A DNA stretch of 64,000 nt from DP-19 sp036496285 (GCA_036496285.1 DASXLI010000098.1:1-64000), one strand, 5' to 3'; counted from the first letter of the stretch, positions 8,502-17,311 are shown. The notes: generated by a model not told the origin, from the sequence alone. Made by a program: numbers and translations.

Positions 8502-9476
8502 TCACGCGAGGAGCGTCGCCAGCTCCTTCGCGTTCTGCACCGCGTACGAGCCACGGCAGTTGTTCATGAGCACGTGTACGGAGCGGGCACCGCGCGCGAG
8601 GGCGTGGACGCGCGGCGCCCACTCGCGCAGCTCGTCGAGCGAGTAGCGATAGCCAAACTTGTCGACCGTGCCGACGCCGGGACGGTCCCAGGCCGCGACG
8701 TTCCGCCCGTGGAAGCGCACGACCGCGAGCTCGTCGCTCGTCGTCTCGGCCACCGGCGGCACGCTCGCCGCCGTACCCTGCGGCTCGTCGACCGAGGTGT
8801 AGGCGAAGCCGCGCTCGCGCAGGAAGGCGAAGGTGCGCTCGGCGCGCTCGCCCGCGAGCCAGCTCGGGTCGCGGAACTCGATCGCCAGCGGATAGGCGGG
8901 CAACCGCTCGCGGCAGAGGTCGAGGTACGCGAGGCTCGTCCGCGAGCGCGGGAACCACTTCGGGAACTGCAGCAGCACGTAGCCGAGGAGGCCGGCCTCG
9001 TGGAGCGGCGCGATCGCCGACGCAAAGCGCCGCCAGATCTCGCGCCCGATGTCGTCCGGCACCTCGCGCCCGTAGACGCGCGGCCGCCGCCCGAGGTCGG
9101 GCCCGAGCGCGGCACGCAGATCCGGCGGCAGCCGCGCGGGCACGAAGGGATGCTGCGTCATCGCCGCGAAGGCCTTCACGCCGAAGACGAAGCCGTCCGG
9201 CACGCGCTCGACCCACGCCGTCGCCATGCGCTCCGCCGGCAGCGCGTAGAAGGTGGCGTCCACCTCCACGACCGCGAAGTGCCGCGCGTAGTAGCGCAGC
9301 CGGTCGGCCGGGCTCTTCACGCTCGGCGGATAGAACTCCCCACTCTCGAGCAACGTCCGCTCGGTCCACGACGCCGTCCCGATCCGCACATTCCCCACCC
9401 GCGCCGGCATGGGACCAACGCGGAGCGCGGGAAGAGGCGGCTCGAGATCGATCCGAGCCACGTGCCTCGTCGCCAT
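8502..9476 (-). CDS. DUF72 (YecE-like) TIM-barrel protein
   Basis: About 324 residues. The family signature is clear: VRIGTASWTE, then EFYPPSVKSPADRLRYYA, VEVDATFYALP, and later YVLLQFPKWFP, IEFRDPSW and VHVLMNNC near the C-terminus. Biochemical function of DUF72 is unknown. ATG 9476 is taken as start; ATG 9410 (MPARVGNVRIG) would match the usual family N-terminus equally well, and a TTG lies at 9512. The gene converges on the cupredoxin gene with a 12-nt gap. Confidence 0.88.
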   Translation of the reverse strand: MATRHVARIDLEPPLPALRVGPMPARVGNVRIGTASWTERTLLESGEFYPPSVKSPADRLRYYARHFAVVEVDATFYALPAERMATAWVERVPDGFVFGVKAFAAMTQHPFVPARLPPDLRAALGPDLGRRPRVYGREVPDDIGREIWRRFASAIAPLHEAGLLGYVLLQFPKWFPRSRTSLAYLDLCRERLPAYPLAIEFRDPSWLAGERAERTFAFLRERGFAYTSVDEPQGTAASVPPVAETTSDELAVVRFHGRNVAAWDRPGVGTVDKFGYRYSLDELREWAPRVHALARGARSVHVLMNNCRGSYAVQNAKELATLLA

Positions 9477-9625
9477 GTCCCCACTCTGCGCGGAGACACG
9501 GGACAGGCGCAACCGCGAGAGAAGCTCGGCTCCCGCGTGTCGCGCCGGGAGGGAAGCCGTCCAACTCTCGGCGATCTCTCAATCTCGACCTTCCGGACGC
9601 AGTATTAAGATCGCTGAATCAAGAT

Positions 9626-10333
9626 ATGAAACGTCGCGCAGGACAGCTCGCCCTACCGTTGACGACTCCCTGCGGATGGGGCGGCCGCCGCGCCAACGCG
9701 GGCCGCAAGCGTAAACCGGGCGTCGCTCCCACCCTGCCGCACCTCTCACGCGAGCGATTCAAGACTCTGCCTGCACACGTTACGCTGCGCCTCAGGTCCA
9801 ACCTGCCCTCCCTGCGCACGACGCGACTGGTGCGTGCGATCGAGCGGACGTTCGCCACGGGCTGTGTTCGTCCAGGCTTCCGACTGGTGCACTATTCGCT
9901 GCAGGGGAACCATGCGCGCCTGATCGTCGAAGCAAAGGATCGCGATGCGCTCGGCCGCGGGATGAAAGCCATCGGCGCCCGCCTCGCGCGCGCGGTGAAC
10001 CGGATCGCACGACGCACGGGGCCGGTCCTCGCCGATCGCTACCACGTACGCCTGCTGCCGACCCCGAAGGAGGTCCGCGCCGCGCTCCGCTACGTCCTGC
10101 TGAACGCCCGTCACCACGCGGGCCGGGTACGCGCCAAGATCGCGGACGCCGTCCGCCTCGATCCGGCCTCCTCAGCACGCTGGTTCGACGGCTGGCGACG
10201 TGACACTCACGCCCTCGACGAGCCCTGTGAGGACGCACCCCGCGCATCGCCGGTCGCACGCGCGCGGACGTGGCTCTTGAGCGTGGGCTGGCGCCGTTGG
10301 GGCCTGCTCGATCCCGCCGACGTTCCTGGCTGA
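9626..10333 (+). CDS. RAYT/IS200-like (Y1 HUH) transposase-family protein, probably domesticated
   Basis: 235 residues. It opens with a Gly/Arg-rich GWGGRRANAGRKRKPG stretch common in this family. The Y1-transposase-like core contains FRLVHYSLQGNH, RDALGRGMKAIGARLARAVN, VLADRYHVR and ALRYVLLNARHH. In relatives the metal-binding HUH motif reads NHxHLIVE; here it is NHARLIVE, so the second histidine is an arginine. There are no terminal repeats or second gene, so this looks like a single-copy REP-associated-type protein, possibly inactive. Short palindromes lie downstream at 10828, but no array of REP-like units was found. Confidence 0.7.
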   Translation: MKRRAGQLALPLTTPCGWGGRRANAGRKRKPGVAPTLPHLSRERFKTLPAHVTLRLRSNLPSLRTTRLVRAIERTFATGCVRPGFRLVHYSLQGNHARLIVEAKDRDALGRGMKAIGARLARAVNRIARRTGPVLADRYHVRLLPTPKEVRAALRYVLLNARHHAGRVRAKIADAVRLDPASSARWFDGWRRDTHALDEPCEDAPRASPVARARTWLLSVGWRRWGLLDPADVPG

Positions 10334-10465
10334 CAGGAAGTGGCCACGATCGCTCGAGATATTGCCTGAATCCGGTCGGGTTGACGGCCCCCGCCCCGCC
10401 GCCTACACTCCCTCGTTTGTCGCGCCGGTCGGCGCGGCGCAGCATAGCTGGAGGTGAGTCAGACG

Positions 10466-10816
10466 ATGCGGCATCAAGATCTCGAGACCGAAGCCCACAC
10501 CGAGCTGCGGAAGATCGTCCGCACCGTCGACAAGAAGGTCACGCTCCAGGTCCAGGACGGGCCGACGTCGCAGGACCCGCTGCTGAAGCTGCACCTCTCC
10601 CAGGGATCGCTGCAGGCGGAGATGGAAGTGTCGGTCGAGGAGGTTCGCCGCGCCCTCGAGGACGACCGCGACCGCGCGATACTGCGGGAGCGCATCAAGC
10701 GCACCCACGAGCGGCTCTGGTTCCCGGCGAAGCCCGAGGTATTCTTCAACACCAGGGCGATACGGCCCGGCAGCGAGGCCTTCGCACACTTCCGCCCGTC
10801 GGGCGGACGCCGCTAG
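10466..10816 (+). CDS. Hypothetical cytosolic protein, charged, 116 aa
   Basis: I do not recognise this family. The product is small, soluble and charged (MRHQDLETEAHTELRKI at the start), with no signal peptide or membrane segment. ATG 10466 has GGAGGTGA 8 nt upstream, which is better placed than the in-frame GTG 10454 lying inside that ribosome site. A strong palindrome lies 11 nt after the stop. Confidence 0.65.
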   Translation: MRHQDLETEAHTELRKIVRTVDKKVTLQVQDGPTSQDPLLKLHLSQGSLQAEMEVSVEEVRRALEDDRDRAILRERIKRTHERLWFPAKPEVFFNTRAIRPGSEAFAHFRPSGGRR

Positions 10817-10827
10817 CGCTCGCGCCG

Positions 10828-10847
10828 GTACCGGCAATCGCCGGTAC
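10828..10847. terminator. Perfect 8-bp inverted repeat between convergent genes
   Basis: GTACCGGC and GCCGGTAC flank a 4-nt loop (AATC). It sits in the 39-nt gap between the converging genes ending at 10816 and 10856, so a bidirectional terminator is the simplest reading. There is no clear T-tract. It could also be a REP-like unit linked to the nearby RAYT-type gene. Confidence 0.5.
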
Positions 10848-10855
10848 GAGGCGGA

Positions 10856-11065
10856 TCAGCCTTCTGACGGCGTATTGAGCTGCGGGCCGCGGATCCCACC
10901 CTCGCTCGCGAGGTCGTAGAGCGCCTTGCGCGCGAGTCGGGTCGGGCTGTTGTGCCCGTTCTCCCAGCGATTCACCGTCGCCACCGTGATACCGAGACGG
11001 TGTGCGAACTCCTCCTGCGTCAAACCGAGATTGCGACGCAGATTGCGGATGTTGTCGGCTTCCAT
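10856..11065 (-). CDS. XRE-family helix-turn-helix regulator
   Basis: A 69-residue DNA-binding protein that is nearly all HTH_3 domain: NLRRNLGLTQEEFAHRLGITVATVNRWENG is read as two pieces around the turn, with TVNRWE as the recognition helix. ATG 11065 is chosen because GAAGGAGGAG lies just upstream. An upstream inverted repeat (ACGGGCG at 11161-11167, CGCCCGT at 11178-11184) might be an operator. No toxin partner is adjacent. The target is unknown. Confidence 0.85.
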   Translation of the reverse strand: MEADNIRNLRRNLGLTQEEFAHRLGITVATVNRWENGHNSPTRLARKALYDLASEGGIRGPQLNTPSEG

Positions 11066-11286
11066 CGAGCGCTCCTCCTTCGGAATGCGCGGCACATCCG
11101 CGCTGGCCTGGACGGAAGCAACTGATATGCCACCTTGCACGAGTGAAATTCCCACAAGATACGGGCGCAGCGCCCTCCGCCCGTGTCAGCATTGCGGCAC
11201 TGTGGACATCGACGTAACGCTCCGCATGCGGCCTTGTGGGCCGAACGTCACCAGACGATAGTCCCTGCAGGAAGGACGGATCGCAG

Positions 11287-11814
11287 ATGCTCGAGCGCAT
11301 GGCACTTGCCGCGACCCTCATCACACTCCTGGCGCCGCCGACGGCGCTGGCGGCCGCGAAGCGCGGCTGCGGCGAGGACCGGGCCGCCCTGCAGGCGCAG
11401 GTCGACGCCGCCTGCCCCTGCGAGTCTGCCGCCAGCCGATCCGCGTACCTACGCTGCGTGAGCGACAAGCTCCGCGACCTGAGCGGCTGCCACAAAGGGC
11501 CCGACGGCTCGCCCATCTGCCGTCCGGTCTCCCGGAGCTGCGCCAGCGCCATCCGCCGCGCGTCGTCGCAGTCGGCCTGCGGCGACGCGGGCACGGTGGC
11601 CTGCTGCATCCCCCGCCAGCACGACTGCACCAACGACCCTAAGTCCGCCGACGGCAAGAAGGAAGGGACCTGCAGCGGCACCAAGATCCCGTGCGACGGC
11701 ATGGCCGACTGCGTCCTGCCGCGCTGCCGCCAGGCGTCCAGCGCCGCGCGCTGTCAGCAGATCGGCGGGCGGGTCGGCAACGGCAAGGACTGCAACACCG
11801 CCTGCGCTCCTTAG
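11287..11814 (+). CDS. Secreted cysteine-rich protein
   Basis: 175 residues with a Sec signal peptide (MLERMALAATLITLLAPPTALA) and about 17 cysteines, including CPCE, CCIPR and a C-terminal CNTACAP. It probably folds by disulphides outside the cytoplasm. I do not recognise the family, but related Cys-rich layouts occur elsewhere in this window (14476, 31385). ATG 11287 has AGGAAGGA upstream. It precedes the motA-like gene by 90 nt on the same strand. Confidence 0.65.
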   Translation: MLERMALAATLITLLAPPTALAAAKRGCGEDRAALQAQVDAACPCESAASRSAYLRCVSDKLRDLSGCHKGPDGSPICRPVSRSCASAIRRASSQSACGDAGTVACCIPRQHDCTNDPKSADGKKEGTCSGTKIPCDGMADCVLPRCRQASSAARCQQIGGRVGNGKDCNTACAP

Positions 11815-11903
11815 CCGGGCGGCCCTCAAGTTCTCTCGCTAACTTACCGAAAATCCCCAGGACAGCGGAGAGGCGGGGAAGCTCCGCCCTTGTCGTCGGA
11901 GCC

Positions 11904-12767
11904 ATGTTCACGATCATCGGGATCGCCGTCGTCCTTGCAGGGGTCATCGGAGGCTTTGCCTTCGAGAACGGCCCCATGCACGTCCTCATCCAGCCCGCCG
12001 AGCTGATGATCATCTTCGGCGCGGCGATCGGGTCGCTCCTGGTCTCGGCTCCCGGCAAGGCCCTCGGCCAGACCTTCTCGGCCATCGCCAGCTCGTTCGG
12101 CTCGCAGAGCCCGACCAAGGCCGACTACCTCGAGCTCCTCACGCTGCAGTACGAGATCTACCAGTTCCTGCGGAAGAACGGCGCCGTCGCCCTCGACGAG
12201 CACGTGCAGGACGTCGAGAAGAGCGGGATCTTCTCCAAGTACCCCGGCTTCCTGAAGCGCCATCACGCGGTCGACTTCTTCCGCGACGCGCTGAAGCAGG
12301 TGGTGAACGGGACGGCGAGCGCCGAGGAGCTCGACGTGCTGCTCGACTCCGAGCTCGACACGCACCACGAGGAGGCGGCGATCCCGATCGGCCTCATCCA
12401 GAAGACCGGTGATGCGCTCCCCGGTCTCGGCATCGTCGCCGCGGTGCTCGGCATCATCATCACGATGGGCTCGCTCGACGCGGGGCCGGAGGAGATCGGT
12501 CACAAGATCGGCGCCGCGCTCGTGGGCACGTTCCTCGGCGTGCTCATGTCGTATGGCATGCTCGGCCCGATCGCGACCAACGTCGAGATCCAGGGGAACG
12601 CCGTCTCGCGCTACATGCGCTGCATGAAGGAGGGCCTGATTCCGGCGGTGCGCGGCGCGTCGCCGATCGTCGCGGTCGAGTTCGCGCGCAAGGCCATCTT
12701 CGGCAGCGTGCGGCCGTCGAGCGACGAGACCGACGAGGCCGTGAAGGCCGCGAAGTCGGCGTCCTGA
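11904..12767 (+). CDS. motA: MotA-like flagellar stator subunit
   Basis: 287 residues with four membrane segments. MotA features are clear: FTIIGIAVVLAGVIGGFA at the N-terminus, IQPAELMIIFGAAIGSLL, a large cytoplasmic loop and GDALPGLGIVAAVLGIIITMG before the last segments. MotA forms the pentameric ring around a MotB dimer and couples ion flow to torque. motB follows after 7 nt. No other flagellar gene is in the window. Start ATG 11904 gives the standard N-terminus. Confidence 0.93.
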   Translation: MFTIIGIAVVLAGVIGGFAFENGPMHVLIQPAELMIIFGAAIGSLLVSAPGKALGQTFSAIASSFGSQSPTKADYLELLTLQYEIYQFLRKNGAVALDEHVQDVEKSGIFSKYPGFLKRHHAVDFFRDALKQVVNGTASAEELDVLLDSELDTHHEEAAIPIGLIQKTGDALPGLGIVAAVLGIIITMGSLDAGPEEIGHKIGAALVGTFLGVLMSYGMLGPIATNVEIQGNAVSRYMRCMKEGLIPAVRGASPIVAVEFARKAIFGSVRPSSDETDEAVKAAKSAS

Positions 12768-12774
12768 GGTCGCG

Positions 12775-13659
12775 ATGAGCTCGAGCGCCAAGCCTCAAGT
12801 CATCATCAAGATCAAGCGGAAGGTCAGCCACGGCGGCGGCCACCACGGCGGCGCGTGGAAGGTCGCGTACGCCGACTTCATCACCTGCATGTTCGCGCTC
12901 TTCATGGTGCTCTGGCTGCTCACGCAGGCCGATCTGCAATTGCGCACGGACATCGCGCGCTACTTCCGCAACTCGAGCGTGCTGCCGGGTGGCTCGATGA
13001 TCGGCAGCCAGACGTCACAGGCCAGGACCGACAAGGCGCACGTGCTCGACGCGTCGATCACCGTCGTGCAGGGCTCGGGCGAGGAGCTCGAGGCGCTGCG
13101 CGGCCGCGCCAAGGAGATCCAGAAGCAGCTCGAGCAGAACCCCAAGCTGAACGAGATTCGCGACAACGTCCGCGTGAAGGTCACCGACGAGGGGCTCGAG
13201 ATCCAGATCATCGACTCCGGCGCAGCAGGCCGGAAGGACCTCCTGTTCGAGGTGAACAGCGCGGCGCTCTCCGCCCCGTTGCAGGCGCTGCTCTCCGAGC
13301 TGGCGACCCAGCTCGGCATGTTACCGAACCGCATCGAGATCGGCGGCCACACCGACGCGCGCCCGTTCGCCGCCGGATCGCAGCAGAGCAACTGGGACCT
13401 GTCCTTCGCGCGCGCCAACGCTGCGCGCCAGGTGATGGAGATGCACGGCCTCTACCCGCACCAGGTGCTGGGCGTCACCGCCTACGCCGATTCGAAGCTG
13501 CTGAACTCCGAGGATCCGCTCGCCGACGAGAACCGCCGCCTGAGCGTGCTCGCGCGCCGCGAGGATCAGCCCAAGACCAAGGGCAAAGCCGCCGCGGCCG
13601 ATCCGAGCTCGCGGCTGCCGCCGCCGATCGTCGTGCCGGGCGTGCCGCCGCTCAGCTGA
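12775..13659 (+). CDS. motB: MotB-like stator subunit with OmpA-type peptidoglycan-binding domain
   Basis: 294 residues. The N-terminal HGGAWKVAYADFITCMFALFMVLWLL gives one membrane helix, with Asp34 matching the conserved proton-carrying aspartate of MotB. After a periplasmic linker, the OmpA/MotB domain shows IGGHTDARPF and NWDLSFARANAARQVME. The C-terminus is Pro-rich. The stop overlaps the convergent GrpB gene by 8 nt. With motA it forms a self-contained stator operon. Confidence 0.94.
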   Translation: MSSSAKPQVIIKIKRKVSHGGGHHGGAWKVAYADFITCMFALFMVLWLLTQADLQLRTDIARYFRNSSVLPGGSMIGSQTSQARTDKAHVLDASITVVQGSGEELEALRGRAKEIQKQLEQNPKLNEIRDNVRVKVTDEGLEIQIIDSGAAGRKDLLFEVNSAALSAPLQALLSELATQLGMLPNRIEIGGHTDARPFAAGSQQSNWDLSFARANAARQVMEMHGLYPHQVLGVTAYADSKLLNSEDPLADENRRLSVLARREDQPKTKGKAAAADPSSRLPPPIVVPGVPPLS

Positions 13660-14326
13660 CCCGGTTCTCCCGCATCACCGCGTCGCGGCCCGCCCCAGGG
13701 CTCGTCGTATCCATCAGGTCACGCCGCCACTCGCGCGCGCGCTCCAGCGTCCGCGAGATGAAACGGCCCTTGCGGTCCGAGTACAGCAGCAGGCTGTGGC
13801 CGGCGTCGCACGCCAGCTTGCGCTTCAACGAGCCATAGCGCCGCGCCTCGTCCGGGTGCGCCTGCAGATAGTCGCGAAAGAGCAGGTTGTGGTCCCAGAG
13901 GCTGCTCTCGGACTGCACCACGTGCAGGTTGAACTGATAGGGCTCGAGCTTGCGGAAGTACGCCCGCCCCGGCACCCCGCACGCGCCGAGATGCTCGTAT
14001 CCGAGATGCCCGAGCGCGGTGATCTGCGCGTCGGTGAGCGCGAGCCGGTCGACGCTCGCAATGATGTCGACGATCGGCTTCGCCGGCAGGCCGGGGACGG
14101 CCGTGCTGCCCATGTGCTCGACCGCAAGGACGTCGCCGAGCGCACGGGTGATCTCGGCGCGCTCGGCCGCGAACAGCGCGGGCCAGCGCGGGTCATAGTC
14201 GTGGATGGTCACGAGCTCGTCGGCTCGCCGCTCGGCCCGGATGATGCGCTTCTCGGAAGGCGTCACGTGTTCAGCGTGCCCCGACCGCATGGGACGGTCA
14301 ATCACGGGTGCGGGTGGATTCGCCAT
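13652..14326 (-). CDS. GrpB/UPF0157 family protein
   Basis: 224 residues of the nucleotidyltransferase-like GrpB family. Signature stretches are ITIHDYDPRWPALF-like (here VTIHDYDPRWPALF), VEHMGSTAVPGLPAKPIVDI and NLHVVQSESSLWDHNLLFRDYL. Some relatives are fused to dephospho-CoA kinase; this one stands alone. Molecular function is not established. ATG 14326 is the longest start and ATG 14290 is possible; neither has a clear ribosome site. Confidence 0.9.
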   Translation of the reverse strand: MANPPAPVIDRPMRSGHAEHVTPSEKRIIRAERRADELVTIHDYDPRWPALFAAERAEITRALGDVLAVEHMGSTAVPGLPAKPIVDIIASVDRLALTDAQITALGHLGYEHLGACGVPGRAYFRKLEPYQFNLHVVQSESSLWDHNLLFRDYLQAHPDEARRYGSLKRKLACDAGHSLLLYSDRKGRFISRTLERAREWRRDLMDTTSPGAGRDAVMRENRVS

Positions 14327-14439
14327 GCCGCAAGAGGGGATATGGTTGCTCCCCTGCTCGGTTACACGATCGACCCTGGTCCTTTGGTACTAGGACTTTA
14401 GTGTGCTGTCTTAATAGCATATTTATATATCACCTAGTA

Positions 14440-14470
14440 TTGACAGAACTGGCTAATGCGCGCGTATGCT
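14440..14470 (+). promoter_or_regulatory. Possible sigma-70-type promoter in an AT-rich island
   Basis: A conspicuously AT-rich stretch (about 14390-14460) precedes the Cys-rich secreted gene. TTGACA at 14440-14445 and TATGCT at 14465-14470 are separated by 19 bp, longer than ideal. Transcription would begin almost at the ATG (14476), giving a leaderless message. Low certainty. Confidence 0.3.
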
Positions 14471-14475
14471 TGCGC

Positions 14476-15483
14476 ATGCGCGCCCTGGTTTTCGCACTCG
14501 CCCTCGTCCTGCTGACGCCTGCTCGCTCGCTCGCGCAGCAATCGCAGCCGACGCCGAATCCGCTCGACGCCTGCCAGCAGAACCTCGCGCGCGCCAGTCG
14601 CTCGCTCGGCGACAACACGCGGCGTGGCCTCGGCCGCTGCATCGCGGCCGGCCTGCGCTGCCTCACCGGCAGTGCCGATGCCGCGGCCTGCTGCACCGCC
14701 GCGGCGCCGCGCTGCGTGAACCAGGCAACGAAGATCGCGCGCGCAGAGCAACGCTTCGCCGGACGTGTACGCACCGGACGCTGCGCCGCCGTCCCGTTCG
14801 CGACGATCCTCGATCCAGCCGGCCTCGGCTTCGCCACCGCCGGCGACGCGTGCCGCTGCCTCACGGCACCGGTGGAGGTGACCGACCTGCACACGCTCGG
14901 CCTCTGTCTCGCGCAGCTCGTCGACGGGCAGACCACCCGGCTCCTGGCGCTGGCGGAGACGCCGCGCGCCGTCGACGCCCTCGCCTGCGTCGGCCTGAAC
15001 GACGTGATCGACTCGCCGCAGTCGAGCATCGCCGTCCTCGCCTGCAGCCAGCCGACGGGAGCGCCCACGTCCACACCGACGGTCGGAGGGACGCCGGCCG
15101 CAACGGTGACGCTCGCGAACGGCGCGACGCCGCCCGCCACCCGCACGCCGCGGCCGAGCCGGACGCCGAAGGACGGCGCCACGCCCGTCGCCACCGCAAC
15201 CGCGACGTCGCCGCCGACGGGAACGGCGAGCCCGACCGTCATCCCGACGCCCTCCGCCACCGCCCACGTCCCTACCCCGTCACCCACGTCCACGGCAGTC
15301 TGCGGCAACGGCATCGTCGAGGGCGACGAGGAATGCGACGGCAACGCCTTCGACGACAGCACCTGCCTCGAGGACATCTGCACGTGCGAGGACTTCTGCG
15401 ACGACGCCGGCGGCCGTCTCGCCTGCAACCGCGACTGCACGGCCGACTTCAGCCGTTGCACCGGCGGCGGCTGCGAGTTCTGA
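14476..15483 (+). CDS. Secreted protein with Thr/Pro linker and Cys-rich repeat
   Basis: 335 residues: signal peptide (MRALVFALALVLLTPARSLA), an N-terminal Cys-containing helical domain (DACQQNLARASRSLG, CCTAAAPRC), a low-complexity Thr/Pro/Ala linker from about 195 to 275, and a C-terminal Cys-rich repeat beginning CGNGIVEGDEECDG. That repeat is the type common in secreted myxobacterial proteins (DUF4215-like). Likely extracellular or surface-associated; function unknown. The ATG follows a leaderless-looking promoter. Confidence 0.75.
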   Translation: MRALVFALALVLLTPARSLAQQSQPTPNPLDACQQNLARASRSLGDNTRRGLGRCIAAGLRCLTGSADAAACCTAAAPRCVNQATKIARAEQRFAGRVRTGRCAAVPFATILDPAGLGFATAGDACRCLTAPVEVTDLHTLGLCLAQLVDGQTTRLLALAETPRAVDALACVGLNDVIDSPQSSIAVLACSQPTGAPTSTPTVGGTPAATVTLANGATPPATRTPRPSRTPKDGATPVATATATSPPTGTASPTVIPTPSATAHVPTPSPTSTAVCGNGIVEGDEECDGNAFDDSTCLEDICTCEDFCDDAGGRLACNRDCTADFSRCTGGGCEF

Positions 15484-15490
15484 GCGCTCC

Positions 15491-16129
15491 TCAATGCCGG
15501 GTGATGTCCGCCTGGCCGATGGTCCCGTCGCGCAGGTAGGCGCCATCGATCGCCATGGTGTCGCCCGGCGCGAACGCGTCGCAGCCGAGGGCATGCCCCG
15601 CGCTGTCGTGCACGGTCGAGTCGGTCAGGTCGACGACGTACGTGTCGTCCTCGTCGGCCTCGCCGGCGGGCTGGGCGACGCTCACGCACACGAGCCGGTT
15701 CATCGCGCAGTCGAGCCCGACGGCCCGGCCCTCGAACGCCACGTAGACCGCGGCGGGCACGACCTCGCCGCTCGCTGCCTGCACGGTGACGTCGTGGAGG
15801 GTCGTCGTGCCGCCCGCCGGGGCGTTCACCGAGTAACGCGCGTCGAGGCCGTCACCGGCGCGCGCGAAGCGCAGCGCCGTGTCGCCGGCGAACGTGCCGC
15901 GCAGCGAGAACGCGCCCTGGCTGTCGGTCTGCGTCTGCAGATCGGTGCCCTCGACGGTGACGATGATGCCGCCCACCCCGTCGGCCGACGCCGGCGCCTG
16001 GGCCGAGCCGTGCTCGACCGCGATCACGTTGCCCTCGAAGCTGCTGATGCCGGTGCCACGCTGCCCGCCGTCCGCGCAGCCGGCGCAGACGAGCAGCGCG
16101 ATCGCCGCGACGGCTCGCCAGCGGCTCAT
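15491..16129 (-). CDS. Lipoprotein with carboxypeptidase-regulatory-like beta domain
   Basis: 212 residues with a lipoprotein signal (ALLVCAGC). After a short linker comes a beta-rich segment, VEGTDLQTQTDSQGAFSLRG, resembling the carboxypeptidase-regulatory/CNA-B-like fold, then an acidic domain with DEDDTYVVDL. No enzymatic motif is seen. It overlaps the stop of the upstream DUF6502 gene by 4 nt (ATGA), so the two are co-translated. Confidence 0.7.
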   Translation of the reverse strand: MSRWRAVAAIALLVCAGCADGGQRGTGISSFEGNVIAVEHGSAQAPASADGVGGIIVTVEGTDLQTQTDSQGAFSLRGTFAGDTALRFARAGDGLDARYSVNAPAGGTTTLHDVTVQAASGEVVPAAVYVAFEGRAVGLDCAMNRLVCVSVAQPAGEADEDDTYVVDLTDSTVHDSAGHALGCDAFAPGDTMAIDGAYLRDGTIGQADITRH

Positions 16130-17040
16130 GTGCGCTCCTTGCGGCCGCGCCTGCGTCCCCGGACGCGCGGCGTCGGCGCGCCGCGATCGGCCGAGCGCGG
16201 CGGCGTCTCGAAGAAGTACACGCCCACGCCGGCGCGATGGCGCGCGCCGCCGGGGGCCTTCGGATTGCGGTCGCGATCGTAGCGCGCGAGCAGGCGGTCG
16301 AGGCGGTCGAGGAAACGCTCGCTCTCGCGCCGGATCTCGCGGCGGACGCGCTCCGCGGCGTCGCTTCCGAGGTTGTCGTAGGAGACCTTGCGCTGCAGCA
16401 GCCGGTCGGCGCCCTCCGCCATCACGTTCTTCAGCATGGTCTCGACGAGCTCTCCCGGGTCTTCGGAGAGGATCTGGAGCTGCTCGGCGCTGCCCGAGCG
16501 GGGCACGTAGGCGCGTACCTTGAGCGTCACCACGCCGTCGCGGACGGCGACCGCCCCGGTCGCCGCGAGGTGCTCGAGCAGGACGCCGGGGGCGAAATCG
16601 GACGTGACCTCGTGCGCCAGCCGCATGAAGCTCGGCCCGCGGGTCGCCTGATACGGCAGCGGACGGGGCTTGCCCGAGCCGTCGGTCGTGCGCGGGTCGC
16701 TCCGCCAGCGCGCGATCAGGCTCGCGATGTGGTTCATGCTGAACGTGCCGGGCGCCGCCGCTTCGCCGGTCGCGCGCATCCGCCGCACCTCCTTGCGGTT
16801 GATCCCGGTGAGGAGCGCGATGCGGCTGTCGGTCGCACGTCGTCCCGGCAGCGCGAACTCGTCCTCGGCGACGGCGATGAAGACCTCGCGCAGCCGCCGC
16901 TCGACCCAGCCGAAGGGCACGCCGAGCGCCAGCATGCGGCGCACGAACGGGCGCGTCGCCTCGGCCGTCGCGCGGATCAGTCCTTCCTGCAGGTCGTTCA
17001 CGTCGCCACGAATTGTAGGGCGCCAGGCCGCACGCATCAA
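16126..17040 (-). CDS. DUF6502 family protein
   Basis: 304 residues, soluble. The N-terminal ARRMLALGVPFGWVERRLREVF-like segment (read FVRRMLALGVPFGWVERR), the helix-turn-helix-like RIALLTGINRKEVRRM and the IARWRSDP motif match the DUF6502 family. Its arrangement suggests DNA binding, but function is not established. The C-terminus is a basic tail rich in Arg. It overlaps the downstream lipoprotein gene by 4 nt. The first two codons are both ATG (MM). Confidence 0.78.
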   Translation of the reverse strand: MMRAAWRPTIRGDVNDLQEGLIRATAEATRPFVRRMLALGVPFGWVERRLREVFIAVAEDEFALPGRRATDSRIALLTGINRKEVRRMRATGEAAAPGTFSMNHIASLIARWRSDPRTTDGSGKPRPLPYQATRGPSFMRLAHEVTSDFAPGVLLEHLAATGAVAVRDGVVTLKVRAYVPRSGSAEQLQILSEDPGELVETMLKNVMAEGADRLLQRKVSYDNLGSDAAERVRREIRRESERFLDRLDRLLARYDRDRNPKAPGGARHRAGVGVYFFETPPRSADRGAPTPRVRGRRRGRKERT

Positions 17041-17091
17041 ACCGGCCGGACGGCTTGCCGGCGCCGACGGTGATGCGCTACAGCGCCTGCG

Positions 17092-17301
17092 ATGGCTCGC
17101 GACTCGTCACGGCTGAGCGTCGCCCTGGTCGCCCTGCTGCTCGGGGCGGGTCTCGCCATCCGCTGGCGCATCCGCCAGCTCGAACCGCACGCCGCGACGC
17201 CTGAGGTCGTCGCGCGGGTGCAGGTGCCGCAGGCGTCGCCGTCGCCGGAGCGCGCCGACGGCCAGCTCATGGGAGCCGCGCTCGTGCGCCGGCCCCCATG
17301 A
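17092..17301 (+). CDS. Possible small single-pass membrane protein
   Basis: 69 codons from ATG 17092: a basic start (MARDSSRLS), one hydrophobic segment (VALVALLLGAGLAI) and a Pro-rich tail. It diverges from the DUF6502 gene. No family is recognised, and coding status rests only on the plausible membrane segment. Confidence 0.35.
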   Translation: MARDSSRLSVALVALLLGAGLAIRWRIRQLEPHAATPEVVARVQVPQASPSPERADGQLMGAALVRRPP

Positions 17302-17311
17302 GCAATCGCCG

